Source of the DNA: Erysipelotrichaceae bacterium
GTDB lineage: Bacteria > Bacillota_I > Bacilli_A > Erysipelotrichales > Coprobacillaceae
Assembly (NCBI GenBank): GCA_018365815.1
Contig: JAGZJH010000013.1
Coordinates: 1 to 51,100 of the forward strand
Reading direction: 5' to 3'
DNA: 51,100 bases
Positions 25,797 to 34,726 of the stretch are shown in pieces. Every line of letters starts with the position of its first letter. Position 1 is the first letter of the stretch. The translations under genes were made by a program, and so were the position numbers. The notes under the pieces are model-generated. The model was not told where the DNA came from and ran no database searches. It saw only the letters and a list, made by a program, of their open reading frames with translations.

Positions 25797-27284
25797 ATGA
25801 CAAGAAAATTTCCGGAAGGTTTTTTATGGGGTGGGGCGACCGCTGCAAACCAATTTGAAGGAGGTTGGCAAGAAGGAGGTAAAGGATTAAGTAGTGATGA
25901 TGTAGTGACTAACGGAACTCACACTTCACCTCGTTTAATTACTTATACTTTGCCAGATGGAACTAAAAAAGCCACACCAATGTTTGGGTTTAGTGAAGTT
26001 CCAGAAGGAACAGTTTTTGAACCGCATGAAGGTTATTTATATCCTAATCATGATGGTATCGATTTTTATCATCATTATAAAGAAGATATTGCTTTATTTG
26101 CTGAAATGGGGTTTAAATGTTTTAGATTATCTATTGCATGGACAAGAATTTTCCCATTAGGATATGAAAAAACACCTAATGAAGAAGGATTAAAATTCTA
26201 TGATAATGTATTTGATGAATTGTTGAAGTATAATATTGAACCGGTGGTAACAATTTCACATTATGAGACACCATTAGGTTTAACTCAAAAATGGAATGCC
26301 TGGGCAGATCGTCGTACGGTTGATTGCTTTGTGAGATATTGTGAAGTTATTTTTAATCGTTATAAAGATAAAGTTAAATATTGGATGACATTTAATGAAA
26401 TTAACTGTATTTCTATGGTAGGTTGGATGCCAGCGGCAGTGGCTTCTAATGATCGTCAAGTATTAATGCAAGCGGCCCATCATCAATTTGTAGCAAGTGC
26501 TAAAGCAGTTATTTTAGGTCACAAAATTAATCCTGATTTTAAAATCGGTTGTATGTTGGCTTATTCATTAATGTATCCAAATACTTGTAATCCAACTGAT
26601 GTATTTGAAACATGGTCTAAATTAAGTAAAAGTTATTTCTTCACTGATGTTCAATGTAGAGGATATTATCCAAGTTATGTCTTAAAAGATTTTGAACATA
26701 ATGGCATTGAAATTAAAATGGAAGAAGGCGATGAACAATTATTAAAAGATGGTGTAGTAGATTATTTAGCCTTCTCTTACTATATGTCATCTGTTGTTTC
26801 AAGTGATCCTAAGGTTAATGAACAAGCAGGTGGAAATATTATTTCTGGTTTAAAAAATCCATATTTAAAAGCAAGTGATTGGGGTTGGCAAATTGATCCA
26901 GTTGGTTTAAGAATTGCTTTAGATTATTTATATGATCGTTATCAAATGCCTTTAATGATTGTTGAAAATGGATTAGGGGCTTATGATAAAGTTGAAGAAG
27001 ATGGAAGTATCATTGATGATTATCGTATTAATTATTTAAAAGAACATATTGAACAAATGTATTTAGCCATCGAAGAGGATGGGGTAGATTTAATGGGATA
27101 TACGCCTTGGGGTTGTATCGATTTAGTTTCTGCTTCAACTGGTGAAATGGCAAAACGTTATGGTTTTATCTATGTTGATAAACAAGATGATGGTACCGGA
27201 ACTTATGCAAGAAGTAAAAAGAAATCATTTGATTGGTATAAAAAAGTTATCGCTACAAACGGTGAAGATTTAGAAAATAATTAA
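25797..27284 (+). CDS. bglA: Family 1 glycoside hydrolase, 6-phospho-beta-glucosidase type
   Basis: 495 residues from ATG 25797 (AAAGGGTG upstream; an in-frame TTG at 25767 has no such site). Starts KFPEGFLWGGATAANQFEGG. The acid/base is Glu201 in TFNEIN and the nucleophile Glu390 in IVENGLG. Near the C-terminus, PWGCIDLVSASTGEMAKRYG carries the Ser, Lys and Tyr that bind the 6-phosphate in this group, so the substrate is probably a beta-glucoside-6-phosphate from a PTS. No PTS gene is adjacent. The protein is cytoplasmic (no signal peptide). Confidence 0.93.
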   Translation: MTRKFPEGFLWGGATAANQFEGGWQEGGKGLSSDDVVTNGTHTSPRLITYTLPDGTKKATPMFGFSEVPEGTVFEPHEGYLYPNHDGIDFYHHYKEDIALFAEMGFKCFRLSIAWTRIFPLGYEKTPNEEGLKFYDNVFDELLKYNIEPVVTISHYETPLGLTQKWNAWADRRTVDCFVRYCEVIFNRYKDKVKYWMTFNEINCISMVGWMPAAVASNDRQVLMQAAHHQFVASAKAVILGHKINPDFKIGCMLAYSLMYPNTCNPTDVFETWSKLSKSYFFTDVQCRGYYPSYVLKDFEHNGIEIKMEEGDEQLLKDGVVDYLAFSYYMSSVVSSDPKVNEQAGGNIISGLKNPYLKASDWGWQIDPVGLRIALDYLYDRYQMPLMIVENGLGAYDKVEEDGSIIDDYRINYLKEHIEQMYLAIEEDGVDLMGYTPWGCIDLVSASTGEMAKRYGFIYVDKQDDGTGTYARSKKKSFDWYKKVIATNGEDLENN

Positions 27285-27290
27285 AATAAA

Positions 27291-27323
27291 AAATATCGGG
27301 GTAATTTACCCGATATTTTTAAA
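27291..27323 (+). terminator. Bidirectional terminator between GH1 and the ABC permease
   Basis: AAATATCGGG (27291-27300) and CCCGATATTT (27309-27318), ten perfect pairs, with T on one side and A on the other so it can serve both convergent genes. It overlaps the permease stop codon at 27306-27308. Confidence 0.88.
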
Positions 27324-28889
27324 TATTTCTTGTCCTTTATATTTTAAAAATAAATAACCCATCATCATAGCAAATAAAGAAAGTAACATAAAGGCAATAC
27401 TAATGATCGCTTGTCCACTAGTATCATAAGCAATTAGCATAAATGAACCGACATAAGCAAAATCAACGATTAAGTTAATTAAGGTGGCACTGCTTTGTTT
27501 AATGACCGTCACTTCACTTTTCCATTCTAATTTAGGCAATGTAAGGTTAATGATTAAACCGATAATAGCACTTAATAAACTAAAAATACTAATATTGATT
27601 ATTCCTAAAAATAAATCAATCCAACTAAAGTGTAGTAGTATTCCAAGTAATACCACATTAAATAACCCAAGAGGAATTGTTATTAACAAATTCACCATTA
27701 TTTTTGCTTTGAATATGTCAAGTGGTAAAATTGGCAATGCTTTAATGATCCATAATTGATTGGCTTCTAATGAAATTGAACTCACCGCAGTATTACTAAT
27801 TCCAATCGTCATACAAATCATTAGTGGTAAAAATATAGGTGCAAGGTCAACGATAAAAGGCATATCAAGAAGGACAGAAAGTTGATCAATATCGTTAAAT
27901 GCGATAAAAATACTCATAAAAGTAAGTAAAACCATACCTGCAATGGTATTAGTAACATAAATAGAAGAAGAAATATAACGTTTAAATTCTTTTTGAAATA
28001 AGCACATTAATACTGAATGGTTATGTGTTTTAATTTCTTTTTTTGTTTTGTGATTATATTTAGGGAGTGAATTAAGAGCAGTAAAGTTTTTAGAAATAAG
28101 CGATACCACTCCAAAAAATACAACAAGATTGATAAGAATAAAAATGAGTAATGATACAATATTTTGATGACATAATGTTTCTATATATAGTTTAGAAAGG
28201 GGATATATTTGATTTAACAGTTGTGTAAAATCGGTTAATAAGTTAATTAACTGATTAGGCTCAGTAAAAGTAAAGGTACTAACAATTCCTACTGTAAAAG
28301 CCATCATTAATATAATATTAATAATTTGCGGATTTTTAAATTTACTGGCAATATATTTAACTAATATTCCAAGTAAACAACCTATCCCCATTGGAATTAA
28401 TGGAATTAAAAAAGTAGTAATAATTAAGATAGGATAAAAACTGATCGGTGGATTAATATATGAAATATAGTGGATTAATGAAGGAATTAAAATGATAATG
28501 GTAAAACCAAGATTGAGTAAATAAAGACTTAACCATTTACTTAAAATAATGATAGTATTTGAAATAGGCAAAGATTTTAATAACTCGTAATCTGTTGTTT
28601 CTAAAATGAGTCCATAAACTTTATAAATAGATGCTACTAATGTGGTAAAAGAGATGATCGCAAAGATGGCTCCGATTAAAAAATCCAATAATTGCATTTG
28701 ATAGAATGTTTTAGCGACAAGACTAACATATAAGTACACATAAAACATGGCAATGATAGGGACAAAAATAAATAAAATGGAAAGAGCTAAAGTTTTGTGT
28801 TTTACTTTTTTATCTTTTTGATGGAAAATGGCTTGAAGATTAAAAAGACTGTAAAAATTAATTTTAAGTAAATGCATTAAATTATTCAT
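27306..28889 (-). CDS. ABC-2 type exporter permease
   Basis: 527 residues with about 12 membrane helices and an amphipathic N-terminus (MNNLMHLLKINFYSLFNLQA). The segment KTKKEIKTHNHSVLMCLFQK marks the middle cytoplasmic loop that joins two similar halves. It overlaps the ATPase gene by 8 bases (ATGA-type coupling), so the two make one exporter. Substrate unknown; related pairs export bacteriocins, lipids or drugs. Confidence 0.85.
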   Translation of the reverse strand: MNNLMHLLKINFYSLFNLQAIFHQKDKKVKHKTLALSILFIFVPIIAMFYVYLYVSLVAKTFYQMQLLDFLIGAIFAIISFTTLVASIYKVYGLILETTDYELLKSLPISNTIIILSKWLSLYLLNLGFTIIILIPSLIHYISYINPPISFYPILIITTFLIPLIPMGIGCLLGILVKYIASKFKNPQIINIILMMAFTVGIVSTFTFTEPNQLINLLTDFTQLLNQIYPLSKLYIETLCHQNIVSLLIFILINLVVFFGVVSLISKNFTALNSLPKYNHKTKKEIKTHNHSVLMCLFQKEFKRYISSSIYVTNTIAGMVLLTFMSIFIAFNDIDQLSVLLDMPFIVDLAPIFLPLMICMTIGISNTAVSSISLEANQLWIIKALPILPLDIFKAKIMVNLLITIPLGLFNVVLLGILLHFSWIDLFLGIINISIFSLLSAIIGLIINLTLPKLEWKSEVTVIKQSSATLINLIVDFAYVGSFMLIAYDTSGQAIISIAFMLLSLFAMMMGYLFLKYKGQEIFKNIG

Positions 28890-29595
28890 GATCTGTTAAC
28901 TCCATGAAAATATCTTCTAAGCTTTCGTTTCCACGTACTTCACTCATCGTACCACTTGCAATTAATTGACCTTCTTTAATAATTGCAACTTTATTACATA
29001 GTTTTTCAGCCACTTCTAAAACATGTGTTGAAAAGAAAATGGCACTACCATTTGCACATATTTCTTTCATAATTTGTTTTAAAGTAAGTGATGCTTTAGG
29101 ATCTAATCCTACAAACGGTTCATCTAGCACTAATAATTTAGGATCATGAATTAAAGCAGAGATAATGACTAATTTTTGTTTCATTCCATGAGAGTATGAT
29201 GAAATTAAGTCATTAAGGACTGTTTCAATTTCAAATAGTTCAGCGTATTTTTTTATTTTTTGATTTTGTGTATCAGTATCAATTTGATAAATGTCAGCAA
29301 TAAAATTTAAATATTGTAATCCGGTTAAGTGAGTATAAATATCAGGGTTATCTGGAATATAGGCCATTAACTTTTGAGCTTTAATGGTTTGTGTTTTAAT
29401 AGAAAGATGATCGATAAGAATTTCACCTTCATCGAAATCTTGAATACCGACAATCGATTTAATAGTCGTTGTTTTACCGGCACCATTATGCCCAATAAAC
29501 GCATAAATATCGCCACTTTCTACTGTTAATGAAAGATCTTTAACGGCTATTTTATTTTTTGAATATTTTTTTGTAAAATTTTTAATTTCTAACAT
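28882..29595 (-). CDS. ABC-2 type exporter ATPase
   Basis: 237 residues from ATG 29595 (AAAGGAGG, 6 bases upstream; a second ATG at 29598 is too close to it). Walker A GHNGAGKTTTIKSI, signature YSHGMKQKLVIISALIHDPK, Walker B LLVLDEPFVGLD and H-loop STHVLE are all intact. It energises the permease encoded next. Upstream is a perfect 10-base inverted repeat that looks like a repressor operator, but no regulator gene is adjacent. Confidence 0.93.
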   Translation of the reverse strand: MLEIKNFTKKYSKNKIAVKDLSLTVESGDIYAFIGHNGAGKTTTIKSIVGIQDFDEGEILIDHLSIKTQTIKAQKLMAYIPDNPDIYTHLTGLQYLNFIADIYQIDTDTQNQKIKKYAELFEIETVLNDLISSYSHGMKQKLVIISALIHDPKLLVLDEPFVGLDPKASLTLKQIMKEICANGSAIFFSTHVLEVAEKLCNKVAIIKEGQLIASGTMSEVRGNESLEDIFMELTDHE

Positions 29596-29612
29596 CATTG
29601 GCCTCCTTTAGA

Positions 29613-29642
29613 TAATTAGATAAATTTCTAAATATCTAATTA
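29613..29642 (-). promoter_or_regulatory. Operator-like palindrome before the ABC exporter operon
   Basis: TAATTAGATA (29613-29622) and TATCTAATTA (29633-29642) are perfect inverted repeats with 10 bases between them, about two helical turns centre to centre. They end 15 bases before the ATPase start. Confidence 0.6.
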
Positions 29643-29673
29643 CATCGTACACTCACTATAAGTAAAAGTCAAT

Positions 29674-29708
29674 AATAAAACTACAAATTAATGATTTGTA
29701 GTTTTATT
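29674..29708 (-). terminator. Hairpin terminator of the CLC gene
   Basis: A 15-base perfect stem (29674-29688 / 29694-29708) with a TAATG loop overlaps the last codons and stop of the CLC gene on the minus strand. Confidence 0.8.
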
Positions 29709-30947
29709 AATATAGATCGGACTGTATTTTGAATACATAATTTTTTGAGCGTTGTAAAGACCATTATAACCAGAGAGCATATAACTAATTGAAATAGCAA
29801 TTAAAAAATATAAAATGCCGGTAAAATTAAAGAGTTCAAAGCTTAAAATTAATGAAGTGATTGGACAGTTTGTCACTCCACAAAAAGCGGCAATCATACC
29901 AATACCAGCACATAATGAAGGAGAAATGTTTAACAATTGCCCTATGAGACAACCAAAGGTTGCACCAATAAAAAATGTCGGAACAATTTCTCCACCTTTA
30001 TATCCACTGCCAAGTGTAATTGCAGTAAAGATGATTTTAAGTATAAAAGCATAGGTCACGACTTTTGAATTGATGGCTTGTTCAATGATATCCATACCGG
30101 CGCCATTATAATCGTGTCCAAAGATAAAAGTTAAAATGATAATTATGATTCCACCAACGATTATTTTTAAATATGCGTTTTTAAAATAATGGTTGAATAG
30201 ATGTTCAACTAGGTGCATTGTTTTACAAAATAATGTACTTAAAAAAGCACATAAAATACTTAAAACAATGATTTTAAGGATTGTTATTAATTCAAAATCA
30301 GGTATGTTTAATAATGTAAAAGCTTCCGGTTTGATGTTAAATAATTGGGCAGTGACTAAAGCACTGATGGCACTAAAACTACAAGGGACAATAGCGGCAT
30401 AATACATAATTCCTACACTGATGACTTCCATTGAAAAAATGGTAGCAGTCAGTGGTGTCCCAAATAAGGCAGTAAAAGCCGCGGTCATTCCACACATAGT
30501 TAAAATATGTAAATCATTATTGGTGAATTTTAATAAACGTCCACATTTTTGAGCAATACTTCCACCTAGTTGTAACGCTGCTCCTTCACGTCCGGATGAA
30601 CCGCCTAAAAGATGGGTAATTGCAGTTGAAATGAAAATTAAAGGTGCCATGACAAAAGGGATATATTCACTAGAACGAATTGAACTAATCACTAAATTAG
30701 TTCCTTTTGGTTTTGTAATGTTAGCGAGTTGATAACATTTAACAATAATAATCCCACCCATAGGAAGTAATAAAATAAACCAGGAATGTGTCATTCTTAA
30801 ATTTGTGACAGTGGTTAAAGTATAAGAAAAAAGTGAGGCAACAGTGCCTACGATTACTCCGATTAGACATGGAACAAAAATCCATTTTAAAAGTATTTTA
30901 AATTTTAAGTATAAACTATTGAATGTCTCATTTACAATTGAAAACAT
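29688..30947 (-). CDS. CLC channel/antiporter, CLC-F-like motifs
   Basis: 419 residues, about 10-12 membrane helices, no CBS domains. The gating loop is GGSSGREGAALQLGGSIAQ with the usual glutamate. The first selectivity motif, GSGIP in chloride channels, is KGTNLVISSI here, resembling the GNNLI of fluoride-transporting CLC-F proteins. The later pore motif is SGYKGGEIVPTFFIGATFG, also CLC-F-like. It may therefore export fluoride by H+ antiport, but the assignment between F- and Cl- is not settled. Promoter at 30972-30999; the leader is too short for a fluoride riboswitch. Confidence 0.88.
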   Translation of the reverse strand: MFSIVNETFNSLYLKFKILLKWIFVPCLIGVIVGTVASLFSYTLTTVTNLRMTHSWFILLLPMGGIIIVKCYQLANITKPKGTNLVISSIRSSEYIPFVMAPLIFISTAITHLLGGSSGREGAALQLGGSIAQKCGRLLKFTNNDLHILTMCGMTAAFTALFGTPLTATIFSMEVISVGIMYYAAIVPCSFSAISALVTAQLFNIKPEAFTLLNIPDFELITILKIIVLSILCAFLSTLFCKTMHLVEHLFNHYFKNAYLKIIVGGIIIIILTFIFGHDYNGAGMDIIEQAINSKVVTYAFILKIIFTAITLGSGYKGGEIVPTFFIGATFGCLIGQLLNISPSLCAGIGMIAAFCGVTNCPITSLILSFELFNFTGILYFLIAISISYMLSGYNGLYNAQKIMYSKYSPIYINKTTNH

Positions 30948-30971
30948 GATATTTCCTCCTAATTCTTTAAA

Positions 30972-30999
30972 ATTATAACATAGATATTAGAAATTGAAA
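30972..30999 (-). promoter_or_regulatory. Promoter of the CLC gene
   Basis: On the minus strand TTTCAA (30999-30994), 16 bases, TATAAT (30977-30972). The start point should lie about 15-20 bases before the CLC ATG. Confidence 0.6.
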
Positions 31000-31172
31000 T
31001 ATGTAATTGATTTATAGAAGTGTTATTTACTATTATCATAAATTAATATAAAAAATATCCTAAAATGAGAAAAATATATCAAAAAGATATTGACTTTAAT
31101 GTTTTTTTTTAGTAATCTCAAATGTGCATAACATAAAATATGCTATGAGTAGTCAATGGGGGAGGAAAAACT

Positions 31173-32822
31173 ATGAAGGGATTAGTAATTATTGCTTTAG
31201 CAATGGCTGTATTGGCTGTTGCTTATATTGTCTATGGAAAATACTTAGAAAAAACATGGGGAATTGATCCAAATCGTAAAACACCGGCTTATGAAAAAGA
31301 AGATGGTGAAGATTATGTACCAACTCCTAAGTTTGTAGTGTTTTCACATCAATTTTCTTCAATTGCAGGGGCAGGTCCGGTAACCGGTCCGATTATTGCT
31401 TTAATGTTTGGGTGGTTACCTGCTTTAATTTGGATTCTTGTTGGAGGAATCTTCTTTGGGGCAGTTCACGATTTTGGGGCTTTATATGCTTCTGTTAAAA
31501 ATGAAGGAAAATCAATGGGAATGTTGATTGAACAATTTATCGGGAAAAAAGGTAAAAAAATGTTTTTACTATTTGCTTGGCTTTTTACACTTGTTGTAAT
31601 TGCAGCATTTACTGATATTGTTGCCGGAACATTTGATGGGATTGATGCTTCTGGAACGATGATTAAAGTTGGTGGGACAACTTCATCAATTTCAATGTTA
31701 TTTATTGTGGTAGCAATTATTTTTGGGTTATTTATTAAATATAAAAAACCTTCTCAAAAGTTAGAATTTGTGATTGGAATTATTTTGTTAATTGTCATGA
31801 TTGCTTTAGGAATTGCTTTTCCAATTTGTTTGGATCGCAGTTTTTGGATTTTTATTATCATCGGTTATTTATTCTTGGCTTCAATTTTACCAATGTGGTT
31901 ATTAATGCAACCAAGAGATTATTTAACGACATTTTTATTAGTGGGAATGATTGCTGGTGCAGTAATTGGGGTATTTGTTGCTAATCCAACAATGGATTTA
32001 CCCGCTTTTAAAGGATTTGTTGTAGATGGTAAAATGATTTTTCCAACTTTATTTGTCACTATTGCTTGTGGGGCAGTTTCCGGTTTCCATTCACTAGTTT
32101 CTAGTGGAACATCATCTAAACAAATCAGCAATGAAAAAGATATGCGATTAGTTGGATTTGGGGCGATGTTATTAGAAGCATTACTTGCAGTTGTGGCTTT
32201 AGTCGTGGCTTCTTCTTTAGCGAGTGATGGAATGTTACCAGAAGGGACACCATTTCAATTATTTTCAACTGGTGTATCTGGTTTTTTAGGTAAATTAGGG
32301 GTTCCTAATTATATTGCGACTTGTATTATGGCAATGTGCGTTTCTGCTTTAGCCTTAACTTCACTAGATTCAGTGGCTAGAATTGGTCGTATGTCATTGC
32401 AAGAGTTATGTGATAATGGAGGAAATGAAAAAGGCTTAGCTAAAATCTTTAAAAATAAATATGCATCTACAATGATTACTTTATTTTTTGGCTATGTATT
32501 AGCTTTAGGGGGATATAATAATATTTGGCCTTTATTTGGGGCAAGTAATCAATTATTAGCCGGTTTAGTTTTAATTTCATTAGCCGTATTTTTAAAAACA
32601 ACTGGGCGAAAAGGGTTTATGCTATGGATTCCGATGATAGTGATGTTAATTGTGACATTTACTTCATTAGGACAATCAATTTATACGATTATAAATGCTT
32701 GGATTATTACAGGATCAATTGATCCATTAACTCAAGGATTACAATTGATTTTTGCCATATTGCTAGTTGTATTAGGAATCAACGTAGCTTTTTCAAATTT
32801 AAAAAAGTTCAAAGAAGCTTAA
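31173..32822 (+). CDS. cstA: CstA family carbon-starvation / pyruvate transporter
   Basis: 549 residues with many membrane helices, shorter than the roughly 700 of E. coli CstA because the last helices and loop are missing, which is common in Firmicutes. The motif FSSIAGAGPVTGPI followed by GALYASVKNEGKSMGMLIEQ is family-defining. Members take up pyruvate or peptides when carbon is scarce. Strong ribosome binding site GGGGGAGG. It is a single gene with its own terminator. Confidence 0.92.
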   Translation: MKGLVIIALAMAVLAVAYIVYGKYLEKTWGIDPNRKTPAYEKEDGEDYVPTPKFVVFSHQFSSIAGAGPVTGPIIALMFGWLPALIWILVGGIFFGAVHDFGALYASVKNEGKSMGMLIEQFIGKKGKKMFLLFAWLFTLVVIAAFTDIVAGTFDGIDASGTMIKVGGTTSSISMLFIVVAIIFGLFIKYKKPSQKLEFVIGIILLIVMIALGIAFPICLDRSFWIFIIIGYLFLASILPMWLLMQPRDYLTTFLLVGMIAGAVIGVFVANPTMDLPAFKGFVVDGKMIFPTLFVTIACGAVSGFHSLVSSGTSSKQISNEKDMRLVGFGAMLLEALLAVVALVVASSLASDGMLPEGTPFQLFSTGVSGFLGKLGVPNYIATCIMAMCVSALALTSLDSVARIGRMSLQELCDNGGNEKGLAKIFKNKYASTMITLFFGYVLALGGYNNIWPLFGASNQLLAGLVLISLAVFLKTTGRKGFMLWIPMIVMLIVTFTSLGQSIYTIINAWIITGSIDPLTQGLQLIFAILLVVLGINVAFSNLKKFKEA

Positions 32823-32834
32823 AGATATATATAT

Positions 32835-32868
32835 AAGATAGACAATGTGATGTTGTTTATCTTTTTTT
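32835..32868 (+). terminator. Terminator of cstA
   Basis: AAGATAGACAA / TTGTTTATCTT (11 pairs, one G-T), loop of 7, then a T-run to 32868. Confidence 0.88.
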
Positions 32869-32928
32869 ATTAAATAAGACTTTTATAGTTTAAAAGTGGC
32901 AATTGAAGGAATGGGATATTGCTTTTTT

Positions 32929-32957
32929 TTGCTTATAGAATATGTTATTCTTATTAT
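32929..32957 (+). promoter_or_regulatory. Promoter of the bceRS operon
   Basis: TTGCTT (32929-32934), 17 bases, TATTAT (32952-32957). It ends 17 bases before the bceR start. Confidence 0.6.
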
Positions 32958-32974
32958 AAAAGGGAGGAAGCGTT

Positions 32975-33640
32975 GTGAGAAAGATTTTAATTATTGAAGA
33001 TGATGAAAAATTAAGTCAAGAACTGGTGACCTTTTTAAATCGTAACGGATTAGAAAGTTATCGGTTAGAAGATTTTTCAAATCCGGTTGCAAGGGTTTTA
33101 GAAAGTGATTGTGATTTAGTATTACTCGATATTAATTTACCTTATTATGATGGACAATATATTTGTAAAGAAATCAGAAAAGTATCTTCGTTGCCGATTA
33201 TCATTATCACAAGTCGCAATAATGAAATTGATGAGTTAATGTCTATGAATTATGGAGCTGATGATTTTGTGACAAAACCATTTAATACACAAATTTTGCT
33301 TGCAAGAATCAATAATATTTTTAAACGTATGCAAGGCATTCAAAATAGTATTTTAACGGGAGAGGGATATGTTTTAGATCTTACTAAAAGTTTACTTGAA
33401 ACTAAAACAAATAGTATTGAACTGACTAAAAATGAACTGCGTATTATGCACACATTAATGAAAGCCAAAGGGACAATTGTTACAAGGGAGCAAATTATTA
33501 CTGATTTGTGGGATAGTGAATTGTTTATTGATGATAATACTTTAACCGTAAATGTATCAAGATTAAAACGTAAATTAGAAGAAATTGGATTAAAAGAATG
33601 TATTGTGACTAAAAGAGGGCTGGGGTATATGTTAAAATGA
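32975..33640 (+). CDS. bceR: OmpR-type response regulator, BceR-like
   Basis: 221 residues, GTG start after GGGAGG. The receiver domain (1-115) has the acidic pocket IIEDDEK, phosphorylated Asp52 in LVLLDINLP, the switch Thr in IIITSR and Lys in FVTKPF. The C-terminal winged-helix domain includes ELTKNELRIMHTLMKAKGTI, TREQIITDLWDSE and VNVSRLKRKLEE. It lies 4 bases overlapping the kinase gene. By neighbourhood it belongs to the BceRS family that senses peptide antibiotics and activates the downstream ABC operon. Confidence 0.95.
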   Translation: MRKILIIEDDEKLSQELVTFLNRNGLESYRLEDFSNPVARVLESDCDLVLLDINLPYYDGQYICKEIRKVSSLPIIIITSRNNEIDELMSMNYGADDFVTKPFNTQILLARINNIFKRMQGIQNSILTGEGYVLDLTKSLLETKTNSIELTKNELRIMHTLMKAKGTIVTREQIITDLWDSELFIDDNTLTVNVSRLKRKLEEIGLKECIVTKRGLGYMLK

Positions 33641-34647
33641 AGTTAAAAAGATGGATTTATGAACATTTATGGCAAATTTGTATTTATTGTTTTGCTATTT
33701 TTACGATAGAAATTTTTTTACTGATTTATTGTTTACCACTATTTATTCATGTTTACGTCTTTGTATGTCTGTTTTTAACTTATGGAATAATGATTATCGG
33801 TGAGTTTTATTATAAAAAGAAATACTATCAACAAGTATTTCATCAACTTGAACAATTAGATCAAAAATATTTATTACCCGAAGTGATTGATAATGCTAAT
33901 TTCAGTGAAGGATTATTATTAAAAAAGGTAATTATTGAAATGGAGCATTCAATGCTTGAAAAAGTGAATGATTATAAATATCAAAATATCGATTATAAAG
34001 AATATATAGAAATGTGGGTTCATGAGATTAAAACCCCTTTGGCGGTTACTCAAATGATTGCACAAAATAATCCTAATCAAGTGATGGAAAGTGTTAAAGA
34101 AGAATTGGATAAAATTGAAAAATATATTGAACAAGCGTTGTTTTATGCAAGAATGAATTATACACAAAAAGATTATTTAGTTAAAAAAATTTCTTTAAAA
34201 TCAGTGGTCCATCAAGTGATCATGAAACATCAAAAAGCCATTTTAAATCAAAGTGTAAAGTTAAATTTACATGATTTAGAGTGTGAGGTTTATAGTGATT
34301 CTAAATGGATTGAGTTTATTTTAAATCAAATTATTGATAATAGTTTAAAATATGCAAAACAAGAGTATGCTTCGTTAGAAATTTATACAGTTACTTTTAC
34401 TCATTCGATAGTTTTAATGATTAGAGATCAAGGGATTGGAATCAAAGAATCAGAGATTAATCGGATATTTGAAAAAGGATTTACCGGAACAAATGGACGT
34501 GTTAACGAAAAGTCAACAGGTATTGGATTATATTTATGTCATCAACTTTCTAAAAAACTAGGATTAAGTTTAAGTATTGATTCTAAGTTAAATGAAGGAA
34601 CTACTGTAATGTTAACTTTTCCAATCAATAACATGACAAAAATGTAA
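33637..34647 (+). CDS. bceS: Intramembrane-sensing histidine kinase, BceS-like
   Basis: 336 residues. Two adjacent N-terminal membrane helices (about 10-55) with almost no extracellular loop, the hallmark of BceS-type kinases that sense through a partner transporter. His129 in the H-box WVHEIKTPLAVTQMI, N-box IIDNSLKYAKQ, G1 DQGIGI, F-box FEKGFTG and G2 STGIGLYL are complete. The last codons carry the BceR operator of the next operon. The gene overlaps bceR by 4 bases. Confidence 0.95.
   Translation: MKLKRWIYEHLWQICIYCFAIFTIEIFLLIYCLPLFIHVYVFVCLFLTYGIMIIGEFYYKKKYYQQVFHQLEQLDQKYLLPEVIDNANFSEGLLLKKVIIEMEHSMLEKVNDYKYQNIDYKEYIEMWVHEIKTPLAVTQMIAQNNPNQVMESVKEELDKIEKYIEQALFYARMNYTQKDYLVKKISLKSVVHQVIMKHQKAILNQSVKLNLHDLECEVYSDSKWIEFILNQIIDNSLKYAKQEYASLEIYTVTFTHSIVLMIRDQGIGIKESEINRIFEKGFTGTNGRVNEKSTGIGLYLCHQLSKKLGLSLSIDSKLNEGTTVMLTFPINNMTKM
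34634..34647 (+). promoter_or_regulatory. BceR operator, TNACA-N4-TGTAA, over the bceS stop
   Basis: TGACA (34634-34638), four A, TGTAA (34643-34647) exactly fit the published BceR-type consensus TNACA-N4-TGTAA. The last three bases are the bceS stop codon. A further half-site TTGTAA lies at 34653-34658. The bceA start is 80 bases downstream. Confidence 0.75.
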
Positions 34648-34726
34648 GTTTATTGTAAGGAAAATCGATGGCTGATAACCTTTAAAAAATTTAAACTATA
34701 AGTGTAAAAAGAAAGGAGCGTACATT

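Noticed and set aside
30948..31010. Fluoride riboswitch before the CLC gene
   Set aside because: The predicted transcript leader is only about 15-20 bases, and no crcB-motif sequence is visible.
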